Source: Gilvimarinus chinensis DSM 19667 (GTDB lineage Bacteria > Pseudomonadota > Gammaproteobacteria > Pseudomonadales > Cellvibrionaceae). From it: a stretch of 64,000 nt of DNA. The notes below the pieces were generated by a model. That model was not told where the DNA came from. It saw only the letters and a program-made list of their open reading frames with translations, and ran no database searches. Below are positions 19,306 to 28,221 of the stretch, one piece after another; position 1 is the first letter of the stretch; every line of letters begins with the position of its first letter. The position numbers and the translations under genes are program-made. The stretch lies in NCBI RefSeq assembly GCF_000377745.1, contig NZ_KB898707.1:98718-162717 (forward strand). The letters are read 5' to 3'.

Positions 19306-20537
19306 TGTTTATCTCTTGTGTGGTTAGCAAGCGCATGCTGTCTTGCTTGTTGAGCTCGTGCTTTTTTTATCTCTTCAGGTAAGCTTTGAGAAAAGCAAAC
19401 ATCCGGATGCCATTTAATTTCAGTATTGTTGGCAATATTCGAGCGCGGCATCTGGTTGCGTAAATCACAGTCAAACCGCCCTAGAAAACTGAATTTAGTG
19501 TCGGGTTTATCGTGATCGCAAAAATGCGATAAACCCCAGGTAAAACCCTGCCCTTCACCTTCGCTGTGGAAAACATCAGGTATATACGGGCCAGCGCCTA
19601 CCGGCATAAGTGCGGTGACCGCTGCAATATCGAAATTGATACCGTCGGGTGAGTACTGAATGGTGTTGCTTTCGATACCATTGCGTATCGCAAAAGCGGC
19701 AACGCCTTTGCCAAAACGAAACACCGTGGTTTCATGACAGGAATTTAACACCGGATTAAAAGGGTGTTTCACAAAAGGACCCAAAGGGTCGTCGGCAATC
19801 GCCACTCCATTGCCAACCAAGTAGTCCGGCCGATCACCAAATGCGGCCTTGTAATAAATATAAATTTTGTTATCGATGACTATAGGATAAGGTCCGTGAA
19901 TGGAAAATTGATCCCACTCACCCGGCGCACCATTGGGAATAATCGCGTCGCCACAAGGTGTCCAGGGGCCATCGGGCGAGTCGGCTACCGATACGCTTAC
20001 CGGGCAGTGGTCTCCCTTTAAACCACTGGGCTCTTCAAACGCCTGATAGTACAAATAGTACCTGCCCTTCCAGACCAGAATATCGGGCGTACACACCGAG
20101 CGCCATCCCAACTTAGGTTTGTCGGGGCGACCTACCGCTAGGCCTTTCTCCTGCCAATGAAAACCGTCCTCTGAAGTGGCGTACCAAATATCACTTAAGT
20201 CCCAGTCCGTGGACGGGATGGTCTCGGTGCAAGCTTGTGCCCCGCGCGGTGCAGAGACAGTATCGCGCTTGGTGTACCAAATATAATATTTTCCGTTCTC
20301 GCAGATTATTTTGGATGGATCGCGCCGCGAGACACGGCCATCTTCTGCACCATAATCAAACCCGCTGATACGCGTATATTTAAAGCTGGTGAATAAGGGG
20401 TTGTCTTCCGGGCGCGGTGTTATATAGTTGCTGTACAACCGCTCCATCGCTTTACTTAAGGGTCGATCGGGCCGAGTTGCCGGAATATCCCAAGGGAAAG
20501 CCCCATACTCAGTATCTTGATGGGTATCGCTCATCAC
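19302..20537 (-). CDS. GH117 alpha-1,3-L-neoagarooligosaccharide hydrolase
   Basis: 411 residues with no signal peptide, so cytoplasmic. The five-bladed propeller pattern shows repeated Y-Y-I/L-W/Y-Y strands, and the segment DYGAEDGRVSRRDPSKI (about 60-76) together with DIWYATSEDG, RSVCTPDI and QFSIHGPYPI matches neoagarobiose hydrolases such as Zobellia AhgA and the Saccharophagus enzyme. The product cleaves neoagarobiose and short neoagarooligosaccharides to release 3,6-anhydro-L-galactose from the non-reducing end. It follows the symporter gene with an ATGA overlap, which suits uptake of neoagarobiose followed by hydrolysis. The released aldehyde could feed the AldA-like dehydrogenase at 28222 or the FAD oxidoreductase encoded next. 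The identification is strong. Confidence 0.93.
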   Translation of the reverse strand: MMSDTHQDTEYGAFPWDIPATRPDRPLSKAMERLYSNYITPRPEDNPLFTSFKYTRISGFDYGAEDGRVSRRDPSKIICENGKYYIWYTKRDTVSAPRGAQACTETIPSTDWDLSDIWYATSEDGFHWQEKGLAVGRPDKPKLGWRSVCTPDILVWKGRYYLYYQAFEEPSGLKGDHCPVSVSVADSPDGPWTPCGDAIIPNGAPGEWDQFSIHGPYPIVIDNKIYIYYKAAFGDRPDYLVGNGVAIADDPLGPFVKHPFNPVLNSCHETTVFRFGKGVAAFAIRNGIESNTIQYSPDGINFDIAAVTALMPVGAGPYIPDVFHSEGEGQGFTWGLSHFCDHDKPDTKFSFLGRFDCDLRNQMPRSNIANNTEIKWHPDVCFSQSLPEEIKKARAQQARQHALANHTRDKQ

Positions 20538-22213
20538 TTACTCCAACCATTTTTGTTTTGTCGCTGTCGAAAATACATGGCCGCGCCCAGCGCCATAATT
20601 AAGCCCGCTATGGCAGCCACTAAACTTGCGCTAGCCTCGGCTATCACCGATAGCACCAGCATAATTAGGCCAATGGTAAAGACACCGACGGCGATCACTC
20701 GCAAGCCGTGCCGATTGTCAGCCTGATACTGGGACGGAGACACACTGGCGGCGGCCTCATGTTTGGCCTGCTCCAGCACCTTGTACTTTCGGTATTGAAG
20801 CGCCTCAAGGCCGCGATGTCGAGCCATTAACTCGCCAATCGCAAGCAGCAACACCGGTAAACCAATACCCAACAGGGTTTCTTGTTCACGGTTAAGGCTA
20901 ACGCCCCAAACTGCGGGAACCACAAATTTGAAAAAGGCATTGATCGCCAAGGTAAACAGCGAAACACGCAATAACATCGTCCCGGTCTGGTACTTTGAAA
21001 ATAACGCCCACACCGGTGGCAGAAACAGCGCGCCACCGGTCATGGCGGCTACAGTAAATACAAAGGAAACGATACCTCCCATTTTGGGAATAAATAATGC
21101 CACCGCAATGGTCACTAAACCCAAGGCTACCGTGGCTAAGCGCCCTACCCTCACCAGCGACCGATCACTGGCGTCGGGTTTGAGATTTTTATAAATATCA
21201 TTGGCAATAACTCCGGAGAACAAGTTAATAGCCGTGTTAACCGAGCTGGATGTTGCAAAGATCATTGCCCCGAGCATTAAGCCCAGCATGCCTACCGGAA
21301 GTATTTCTTTACTGATCAGAAGGTAAGCTCCCTCATCAGCCAAACCGGCCAAATCCGGGTTGAGAACCCGATACACCATAGGCGGTAACATCCAGACAAT
21401 CGGGCTAATGAAATACAAGCCGCCAAACAACAACCCTACTTTTTTAGCATCAGCCGGTGTAGCCACCGAGGTATAGCGCTGCACGTAAGGCCAGTTGCCG
21501 GCAATAAAAAACAGGTTGTAGAGCCCAAAAACCACAATAAACGTCCAGGTATAATCACCACTAACTGGAGCGAATAACTCCGACGGAGCCTGGGCGAAAA
21601 AACCACTAACACCCCCGACCCGGTCAAGCGCCAGCGGCACCACAATGATCACCGCCGCGGTTAACACCACAAACTGCAAAATATCGGTGACAATCACCGC
21701 CCACAACCCGCCCACGGCGGTATAAGCCAGAATCATCAGCCCCAAAATGGCAATGCTCACCGCCAGGGGGATACCGGTACTCACCTCAACAATCTTAGCA
21801 ACGGGATATAAAAACGCACCGGTAGAAAAACTGCCTATCAGTAACAAAATGTAGGTGTAGGTTTTTTGTACCCGCGCGCCCAAACGGTCGCGAATATACT
21901 CGGAGGCCGTTAGCGCTTTAGTACGATTCCAACGCGGTGCTATAAACAAACCCACCAGGATGCCAGCTATCGCCATGGTCCACTGAATCGTCATGGCAAC
22001 AAAACCCTGGCTATAGGCAATAGAGCCCCAGGTCACAAAGGTGCCGGATGAGAAAAAACTCATAAACAGAGATAAACCACTCATCCACCAGGGCAAAGCG
22101 CCACCGGCGGCGTAAAAGCTGTTCATGCTTTTACCAGAGCGCGAAAAGCTCAGACCACAAGCCAATACCAGCAAAGTGAAGACCAAAATAACGACACTAT
22201 CGATTACATTCAT
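20534..22213 (-). CDS. Sodium:solute symporter family (SSS) transporter
   Basis: 559 residues with about 13-14 hydrophobic spans. The N-terminal phrases FYAAGGALPWWMSGLSLF and the following helices with ALTASEYIRDRLG are typical of SSS sugar carriers (SGLT-like). It should use the sodium gradient of seawater to import a sugar over the inner membrane. It lies 62 bases after the GH16 gene and overlaps GH117 by four bases, so neoagarobiose or another small agar oligosaccharide is the likely cargo (inference). The last 100 residues include a charged loop and two extra helices. Confidence 0.9.
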   Translation of the reverse strand: MNVIDSVVILVFTLLVLACGLSFSRSGKSMNSFYAAGGALPWWMSGLSLFMSFFSSGTFVTWGSIAYSQGFVAMTIQWTMAIAGILVGLFIAPRWNRTKALTASEYIRDRLGARVQKTYTYILLLIGSFSTGAFLYPVAKIVEVSTGIPLAVSIAILGLMILAYTAVGGLWAVIVTDILQFVVLTAAVIIVVPLALDRVGGVSGFFAQAPSELFAPVSGDYTWTFIVVFGLYNLFFIAGNWPYVQRYTSVATPADAKKVGLLFGGLYFISPIVWMLPPMVYRVLNPDLAGLADEGAYLLISKEILPVGMLGLMLGAMIFATSSSVNTAINLFSGVIANDIYKNLKPDASDRSLVRVGRLATVALGLVTIAVALFIPKMGGIVSFVFTVAAMTGGALFLPPVWALFSKYQTGTMLLRVSLFTLAINAFFKFVVPAVWGVSLNREQETLLGIGLPVLLLAIGELMARHRGLEALQYRKYKVLEQAKHEAAASVSPSQYQADNRHGLRVIAVGVFTIGLIMLVLSVIAEASASLVAAIAGLIMALGAAMYFRQRQNKNGWSK

Positions 22214-22275
22214 ACACGCGGCTTTCTATTGTTATGATCAGCTAGGGGGTAATGGTCCGCTACCACATCGTTTTA

Positions 22276-23484
22276 TTACTGCTTGGTGTAATAGCGAACC
22301 CAATCCACTTTCATACTGGTTCCGTCAATGGCGTCCGTGACAGGACCTGCGATATCGGCCTTTAAAATAGCCAGGCTAAATAAGATAGTGGTATCGCTAA
22401 AGCAAACGTCGTTACGCATCTGGTGATACAACTCGCCATCTAGGTAAAAGCGAAAGTAGTCTTCATCCCACTCAAGCCCGTAGGTATGCCATTGTGCGGA
22501 GTAGTCGGCTACATGGGCTGCATCGTATTGCGCGACCTGCACCCAATCATCACCATCGTAGTACTCAATGACATAGTCACTAATCAGGTTACGGTACTTG
22601 CCCTCTGAAGCGCCAAACTCTTGCAGCCAACCGTTGCTAAACTCTATGGCCGATACCTGCTGCGGTTTATCCCAATGCAACTCCAGCCATTTTTCACCGT
22701 GTTTTTGTGAGACCCAACGGGTATCCGCTTTGCCATCGATGGCGAACTTTTCTTTTGAGGGAAGCTTCGAGAATACGCCATTGGTGGTGATGTTCGCCGC
22801 CGTCGCCGCATTCTCGCCGCTGTCGTTCAGAACCCGAAATTCGGCGATATGAATTGAAGCAGGGTTATTCGATCGCAGGCGAATTTTCTGCGTAGAGACC
22901 GCTTCTTCAAGTGTTACATGATGCTCAGGATCACCATGCAGGGTATGGTGCAATTGGTTATCTGAGTGGGAGATACGCCCGTCTGGCAAGGTGTACTTAT
23001 CCGTCCAATTGTGTACATTGGTGTTTATAATATTGGGGTAATGCCCTTCGTTGATATCAATTTCGCAGGCTTTTTCGCCTTCTGGCGTGCCTTGCTTGGG
23101 CCACAACCAAAATGAGTTGTTGGTGCCGTAAGCACCGGCGTATTTCATTTTGGCCTCATAGTATCCGTAACCAAATTCTTTTTTGCTCCATATATTGCCA
23201 GTGGTCCAATCCTGCCCACCTCGGGATTCTTTTCTCGCTTTTAGAAGTAAAACTCCATCTTCGATAACCGCGTTTTCTCGCCAACGACTGCTGAGCACCC
23301 ATTCATTCTCCGTGGGACCATTTTGGCTGATCCAATTTTCCGTTAACTGGTCATCGGTGTAGTTGAAGTCATCCGACCAGCTCAGCTGATATTTCGATAG
23401 ATCAATGCTATTTTTAATTTCGGATGCGTTTGATGCAACCGGAATACTCATCAGCACGAAAGTCAACATCATTTTTATATTCAT
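22276..23484 (-). CDS. GH16-fold hydrolase interrupted by a discoidin (CBM32-like) domain
   Basis: 402 residues. Signal peptide about 1-20 (VASNA). GH16 begins at SWSDDFNY (35-42) and has the catalytic E141-I-D143-I-N-E146 core. After VHNWTDKYTLPDGR the fold is broken: residues about 184-325 read as an F5/8 type C domain (KIRLRSNNPASIHIAEFRVLND, ADTRWVS, WLELHWDKPQQVSAIEFSNG, YVIEYYDGDDWVQV). GH16 then resumes with WHTYGLEWDEDYFRFYLDG (332-350) and ends VDWVRYYTKQ. All GH16 elements on both sides are intact, so this is an insertion into a loop rather than a fusion error. It heads the seven-gene operon. Subfamily (agarase, porphyranase or carrageenase) cannot be settled by eye. Confidence 0.82.
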   Translation of the reverse strand: MNIKMMLTFVLMSIPVASNASEIKNSIDLSKYQLSWSDDFNYTDDQLTENWISQNGPTENEWVLSSRWRENAVIEDGVLLLKARKESRGGQDWTTGNIWSKKEFGYGYYEAKMKYAGAYGTNNSFWLWPKQGTPEGEKACEIDINEGHYPNIINTNVHNWTDKYTLPDGRISHSDNQLHHTLHGDPEHHVTLEEAVSTQKIRLRSNNPASIHIAEFRVLNDSGENAATAANITTNGVFSKLPSKEKFAIDGKADTRWVSQKHGEKWLELHWDKPQQVSAIEFSNGWLQEFGASEGKYRNLISDYVIEYYDGDDWVQVAQYDAAHVADYSAQWHTYGLEWDEDYFRFYLDGELYHQMRNDVCFSDTTILFSLAILKADIAGPVTDAIDGTSMKVDWVRYYTKQ

Positions 23485-23698
23485 TATGTTCCCCTAGCAT
23501 TAGATTTTTGAATACCTGATATATCTTTAGGTGTTTTCAAGCCACCTATATGACACATTTATTTTTCTTTAATCTAAAAATCTATACTTGTATAAGTGGG
23601 GCAGCGAGGAATGATTTGATACGAGGAAGATATCTAAGGAAATATTGATATCATGAGTCCACGCGACCGCCGTCGCGTAACTATTTTCAACGATCCAA

Positions 23699-23733
23699 GC
23701 CCGCCTTGTCGATCGCTTGCAGACAAAGCGGGC
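23699..23733 (-). other. Hairpin downstream of sulfatase gene
   Basis: GCCCGCCTTGTC and GACAAAGCGGGC pair over 12 positions with one mismatch, between the sulfatase stop and the start of the GH16 operon. No T-tract on the minus strand. A second 7-bp hairpin (ACGCGAC/GTCGCGT) is at 23661-23678. The rest of the 266-base gap holds the GH16 promoter region, including an incomplete CTTGTATAAG element at 23587. Confidence 0.45.
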
Positions 23734-23750
23734 ATTGGCATTAACGCCTA

Positions 23751-25238
23751 CTACTCGGCTTTATAAGTCTCTCGGTTTTTTGAGGCTTTTAATCGCTCCT
23801 CATAAAGCTCATCGTAAAACGCTTTTCGGCGCTGCTGGTAAGGGTATGCTTGCAATTGAATATTGTTGATATTTTGACTGTTCCATTGATTCCAAAGATC
23901 GGCAAGTTCCTTTTGCTGCTCGGGCATATTACCGTACAGATTATTCTGTTCCGTGGGGTCGTTTTTCATATCAAAAAAGCTTTTGCCTACACCTGGCAAA
24001 GGCTGATTCATGTATTTATAGTCTTCAGTTCGTACGGCCCACAAATGGTCTGCCTCTTCCATGCGCCAAAACAAAGCAGGGTGAGGGCTACCTTCCTTTT
24101 CACCGGTTAAGAAAGGAACCAAATTCACGCCTTCCAGTTTCCCATCGGTAGCATCGGCCCCGGCTAGCGCCACAGAAGTCGCGGCAATATCCAGCGCCGA
24201 GACTAAACCATCAAAAGATTCTCCGGCTGGCAGTTTACCCGCCCAATGCACCACAAAAGGTACGTGTACACCCCCTTCTAAAAGGCTTACCTTACCGCGC
24301 CGATATGGAGAATTATTTGCCCAATCCGCATTAGGCATCCAACTTTCAGGGTAAACACCACCATTGTCCGACAAAAAGAAGATTAGTGTATTCTCGTATT
24401 TACCCGAATCTTTCAGAGCGTCCAGAACCATACCAATACCGCTGTCCATAGAGTCGACCATTGCCGCGTAGACGCGACGTTCTGAATCTTCGATATGCTG
24501 ATATTGATCGATTAACTCTTGCGGCGCTTGCAGCGGAGCATGAGGCGCGTTATATGACAGGTACAGCATAAACGGGTCGTCGGTCTCACGTACAAACCGT
24601 GCGGCATCGCGACTCATTTGAGTGGTTAAATACTCTGTGTGTTCGGCGCCTTTTTCATTTCGAACCAAAGGCAGGTAACCGCCTTCATTCACCATATAAT
24701 CTGGCTGACCACTCTCGACAAACAGTGGAGCCATTACCGTTTCATCTTGTGGAAAATAGCTGTGCCCACCGGATAAAAATCCAAAAAAGTAGTCAAACCC
24801 GCGATTATTAGGATGGTGATTGGGGGCGGCTCCCAAATGCCATTTACCGATGATTCCCGTGGTATAACCCACTTCTTGTAAACGTTTGGCAAAGGTTTGC
24901 TCTGATTCGGGTATACCCGCATGAGGGTCAAATGGCGAATAGGCGATGTTGTTTTCCATACCAAAACGCGCTTGATAACGTCCGGTTAGTAACCCTGCCC
25001 GCGATGGCCCACAGTAATTATGGGTGACGTAGCCGTTAGTCAGAACGACGCCACCTGCCGCCAATTCGTCAATGGTTGGGGTACGGATTTCCTTAGAGCC
25101 GGTATAGCCTAAATCACCGTAGCCTAAATCGTCAGCGAGTATCACCAAGATATTGGGTTGTTCGGCGGCAACCACCGTTAGCGGTAGCAGCAACAATAGA
25201 CAGGCATTGAATAACGAGGTATAGCGGTTGCGCAACAT
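23751..25238 (-). CDS. Secreted sulfatase (family S1)
   Basis: 495 residues from the ATG at 25238, supported by GGGAG seven bases upstream; a longer frame would put a 25-residue hydrophilic stretch before the signal peptide. Signal peptide about 1-25 (LTVVAA). NILVILADDLGYGD gives metal ligands D36/D37, and C76-G-P-S-R is the formylglycine signature. IGKWHLG and FFLSDNGG follow in the usual order. It should strip sulfate esters from galactan fragments. The 174-base gap before it holds an ATTGTATGCAAT site, so it is probably transcribed separately from the cupin operon. Confidence 0.92.
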   Translation of the reverse strand: MLRNRYTSLFNACLLLLLPLTVVAAEQPNILVILADDLGYGDLGYTGSKEIRTPTIDELAAGGVVLTNGYVTHNYCGPSRAGLLTGRYQARFGMENNIAYSPFDPHAGIPESEQTFAKRLQEVGYTTGIIGKWHLGAAPNHHPNNRGFDYFFGFLSGGHSYFPQDETVMAPLFVESGQPDYMVNEGGYLPLVRNEKGAEHTEYLTTQMSRDAARFVRETDDPFMLYLSYNAPHAPLQAPQELIDQYQHIEDSERRVYAAMVDSMDSGIGMVLDALKDSGKYENTLIFFLSDNGGVYPESWMPNADWANNSPYRRGKVSLLEGGVHVPFVVHWAGKLPAGESFDGLVSALDIAATSVALAGADATDGKLEGVNLVPFLTGEKEGSPHPALFWRMEEADHLWAVRTEDYKYMNQPLPGVGKSFFDMKNDPTEQNNLYGNMPEQQKELADLWNQWNSQNINNIQLQAYPYQQRRKAFYDELYEERLKASKNRETYKAE

Positions 25239-25334
25239 GGTAACTCCCGTAAGAGGTCGGCTGCACAACTGTCTGTGGCCAGTAACGTACCAACCAGAAG
25301 CGCAAGTGTGCAAAAACCATTCGTATTATTGTTT

Positions 25335-25346
25335 ATTGTATGCAAT
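25335..25346. promoter_or_regulatory. Operator ATTGTATGCAAT (site 3)
   Basis: Eleven of 12 bases match the palindrome at 4207; it is 97 bases before the sulfatase start at 25238 and downstream of the cupin stop. Confidence 0.5.
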
Positions 25347-25412
25347 ATATCAAAAGTTATACACGATATAAAGCCAAACGGTGTGATTTATTTATCTGCA
25401 CGAGGTGGCGGC

Positions 25413-25784
25413 TTATGCCGCCAATTTGGCCAGTACCACTTCAAAAGAATGGCCATCTGTTTGCCAGGCATGGGGGGTACTGGCATCGAAGGTGATAAAA
25501 TCACCGGCGTAGCAATCAATCCCATCGGTAATATCATCAGGTTCACTACCGGCGATTAAGGTAGCGCAACCCTTTATCACATACGCCAGCCAAGCCTCAT
25601 CTGACGTGTGCATAGCAAAGTAGTCCGCCTCGGGCTCGGCTCGTAGCACCAGTAGGCTGACACCACTATCGTTCATTGTTTGCAACGTCCAACCGACAAC
25701 ACCAATCTCTACGGTTTCGGGCTCACCCGAGCGAGTGAGGATACTGCAGTTTTGCACCTTAGACATTATTACGTGAAAAGACAT
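25413..25784 (-). CDS. Small single-domain cupin protein
   Basis: 123 residues, no signal peptide. The cupin pattern is seen in SLLVLRAEPEADYFAMHTSDEAWLAYVIKGCATLIAG split over two motifs: the first (H at THTSDE-like position, here MHTSDEAW then Y) and the second G-D-F-I-T-F-D-A-S-T-P-H-A-W. Such proteins can be sugar-phosphate or sugar isomerases, KdgF-like enzymes or small-molecule binders. KdgF, a cupin that linearises unsaturated uronates in alginate and pectin pathways, is a functional analogue, but homology is not claimed. AAAGGTG sits six bases before the ATG at 25784. It is the last gene of the CoA-transferase operon, 59 bases after GH2. Confidence 0.7.
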   Translation of the reverse strand: MSFHVIMSKVQNCSILTRSGEPETVEIGVVGWTLQTMNDSGVSLLVLRAEPEADYFAMHTSDEAWLAYVIKGCATLIAGSEPDDITDGIDCYAGDFITFDASTPHAWQTDGHSFEVVLAKLAA

Positions 25785-25811
25785 CGGACACCTTTAGTTT
25801 TTATGAATGGG

Positions 25812-25837
25812 CGGCCTGCCACATAGGTGACAGGCCG
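25812..25837 (-). other. Intercistronic hairpin
   Basis: An 11-bp stem with one G-T pair and a four-base loop (CGGCCTG.../...CAGGCCG) lies between the GH2 stop and the cupin start. No T-tract, so RNA stability or processing is likelier than termination. Confidence 0.5.
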
Positions 25838-25843
25838 ATGGAT

Positions 25844-28210
25844 TTATTCCATTTCCCACATTTCAGGCCAATAGCGATACACACTGTGGCCACATTTTTC
25901 TAACCGCTCGGTAGCTTCCGCCAAAAATTTAAGGCTTTGCGCCTTGGCCGCCGCCTGATCACCCACCAGCAAGGTGTAGTGGTTATCGGCGAGGGTTTCA
26001 CCCGATGCATCACTAATAGATATCTCTACCTCAAAGGTGCCTTCGGCATAAGCAGGCAACTGCCAGGCGATATCCACATAGTGAGCGGCACTATCGGTGG
26101 CAACATTCACCGCCTGGCTACCAGCAACACCGGTTTCCTTACCCTGATAGAGCACCCGCCAGTTGAGTGTTACCTCGTCAAAGCTGTGCTGGTAATCGTT
26201 CACTACCCACAAGCCCGCATTAAACTCGCTACCTGCATTCCAGCGGCGCTTATCAAACTGCAAGCTAGGCAACAGCGGCTGATAAGTGCGTTTTAGCCAT
26301 TCGAATGAACGCTTCTTCTCACCGTAGTAATCAATAATGCCCCACTTAATATCGGGCACATGAGTCATAAAGTGGCACAGGGCGACACCGCTCATTTTGG
26401 GTTTACGACGGCGGTAGGTTTCCAGCGCGAACTGAATGACCGTGCCCTGAGCAATTTGTGTCGCCTCGACAAATTCTTCCAGCGAATCCATTTTGTAGTC
26501 GTCAAAAACTTCAAAATTGAGGTTTTTGAGAATATCGATGTCCGCCCAGTGGTATGCCCAGCTGGGACCCATGGGCCATAGTTCATCGGAGGGGATAAAC
26601 TTTTTCAGACTTTCAATATTAGGCGCCGAGGCCGCCGTTAGCTCCGGTATAATGGCGCAGTCAAGCGAAGGATAGTACTCCTCCATAAACTCGGCGCCGC
26701 CTTGGTAGTAATGTTCGTTCGCGTGTATGCTCTCGTGGGGTTTAAAGCCCATGTTCTGGGCAGAGGGGGAGCTTAACGGCGAGGCCAAACCATAGGGGAT
26801 GTTGGTATGCTCAGCCACCGCGTCGCCAATGACCTCCATCAATTGCTTATTGCCACTCTCCTCGTGTGCACCGGAGAAGAACACTTCTTCGCCCCCCATC
26901 CAAAAGATATTGGAGGCGTGGTTGCGGCGTTGTTTAACCGTTTCAATACACTCGTGCAACACACCATCGACAAATTCTTTATCGCTTGGGTAAGCTTGTG
27001 TGGCCAGAGTAAAGTTCGTCCATACGGTAATACCCAGTTCATCGCACAGGCGATAAAAATCGGGAATTTCCGGTGGATGCCAGCCAAAAATACGCAAATT
27101 ATTAATGTTGGCCTCGCGCACCATAGCTACGCGATCTTCGTACTTTTTAAGCGTGTTGCGACCATACAAAAACGACGGCTGACCGCCCCAGCAGGCCGAA
27201 CGCAAAAAGTGCCGTTTGCCATTAATAAAAAAGGTCCAGGGGTACTCGTTGTCATCACGGGTGTAGCCTGGGTTAAAGTCCATGGTGACTTCCCGCAAAC
27301 CGATTACCTCAGAGGTGGCATCCAGCTCTTGATCGTTTTGCTGCAACGCTACATCCAGCTGATACAAATTCTGTTCGCCCATATCCCAGGGCCACCAGAG
27401 CTTAGCGTCATCCACTTTAAGAGTTGTGCTTACACTGTTTTCGCCGGGGGATACGGTAACGCTTTGGCTAAAGTTCTGCGCCGCGCCGTCGCAGTTTTTA
27501 CCCGCTAAAGTGCCCACAAGCTCAACGGTTTGGTCGGCATCAGTGTGGTTAATAATCTGCGCGCTCAGCTCTACTTGCGCTTGGTTGTCACCCTGAACAG
27601 TGACATCGGTACGCAGGTTATCGATACGCACTTGCTCGGTGGCCTCGATCCGTACCGGTCGCCAAATACCAAACGGCACCAGACCCGAGAAATAATCGCC
27701 CGAAAAGTTAACTTTTTTGCCGCCGCAGTTGCGGTAGTTTTTCGGCGGCGGATCCAGTTTAATCATCAGCATGTTGGAGCCGTCGCGCCAGTCGGCAAAA
27801 CTAACGGCGTCGGTAATATCAAACTCAAACTCCGAGAACATGCCTTCGTGACGGCCTAAAAAGTGGCCGTTTAACCACACGCTGCAACTGTAATCCACAC
27901 CTTCAAAAATCAGGCGAATTTTTTTGCCTTGCATGTCGTCAGGTACGGCAAAGCGACGGCTGTACCACCACTCATACTCGGCGACCCATTTGGCGCGGTG
28001 CATGTTGCGGCCAAAGTAAGGGTCGGCAATTTCGTTGGCGCGGTGCAAATCGGTATAGACATCGCCCGGCACATTGGCAAAGTTCCAGCTAAAGTGAGTA
28101 CCCTGGTACTCAGCAGGCAATAAGTGCAGCCCTTCTATTTCGCCCTGGCCCGGGCGCATGCGCTCCATCTGCCAGCGAAAGCCGCTTAAATCCAGGTTAA
28201 TGCGTGACAT
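25844..28210 (-). CDS. GH2-family beta-galactosidase/mannosidase-like enzyme
   Basis: 788 residues without signal peptide, so cytoplasmic. The order is a jelly-roll sugar-binding domain (about 1-190, with YEWWYSRRF and FEGVDYSCSVWLNG), an Ig-like domain (190-310), a TIM barrel (about 315-640) opening with NGKRHFLRSACW, and a C-terminal beta domain. The acid/base position reads WMGGEEVFF (near residue 440), where the usual N-E or D-E is G-E-E; E in AIIPELTAAS (near 523) is the candidate nucleophile. GH2 agarolytic beta-galactosidases that trim agarooligosaccharides are known from Vibrio, so a similar role is plausible. It follows the aldehyde dehydrogenase by 11 bases. Exact specificity is unknown. 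Confidence 0.85.
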   Translation of the reverse strand: MSRINLDLSGFRWQMERMRPGQGEIEGLHLLPAEYQGTHFSWNFANVPGDVYTDLHRANEIADPYFGRNMHRAKWVAEYEWWYSRRFAVPDDMQGKKIRLIFEGVDYSCSVWLNGHFLGRHEGMFSEFEFDITDAVSFADWRDGSNMLMIKLDPPPKNYRNCGGKKVNFSGDYFSGLVPFGIWRPVRIEATEQVRIDNLRTDVTVQGDNQAQVELSAQIINHTDADQTVELVGTLAGKNCDGAAQNFSQSVTVSPGENSVSTTLKVDDAKLWWPWDMGEQNLYQLDVALQQNDQELDATSEVIGLREVTMDFNPGYTRDDNEYPWTFFINGKRHFLRSACWGGQPSFLYGRNTLKKYEDRVAMVREANINNLRIFGWHPPEIPDFYRLCDELGITVWTNFTLATQAYPSDKEFVDGVLHECIETVKQRRNHASNIFWMGGEEVFFSGAHEESGNKQLMEVIGDAVAEHTNIPYGLASPLSSPSAQNMGFKPHESIHANEHYYQGGAEFMEEYYPSLDCAIIPELTAASAPNIESLKKFIPSDELWPMGPSWAYHWADIDILKNLNFEVFDDYKMDSLEEFVEATQIAQGTVIQFALETYRRRKPKMSGVALCHFMTHVPDIKWGIIDYYGEKKRSFEWLKRTYQPLLPSLQFDKRRWNAGSEFNAGLWVVNDYQHSFDEVTLNWRVLYQGKETGVAGSQAVNVATDSAAHYVDIAWQLPAYAEGTFEVEISISDASGETLADNHYTLLVGDQAAAKAQSLKFLAEATERLEKCGHSVYRYWPEMWEME

Positions 28211-28221
28211 AATGACCTCAG

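Noticed and set aside
23585-23598. CTTGTATAAG element upstream of the GH16 gene as a further ATTGT-N2-ACAAT site
   Set aside because: Only one half matches; the second arm differs at most positions.
25812-25837. Hairpin before the cupin gene as a terminator ending the CoA operon
   Set aside because: No T-tract follows on the minus strand and the cupin start has a good ribosome site only 28 bases on, so continued transcription is more likely.
26807-27508. 233-codon plus-strand open frame
   Set aside because: Antisense to the GH2 gene inside a tight operon; no domain and no promoter gap.
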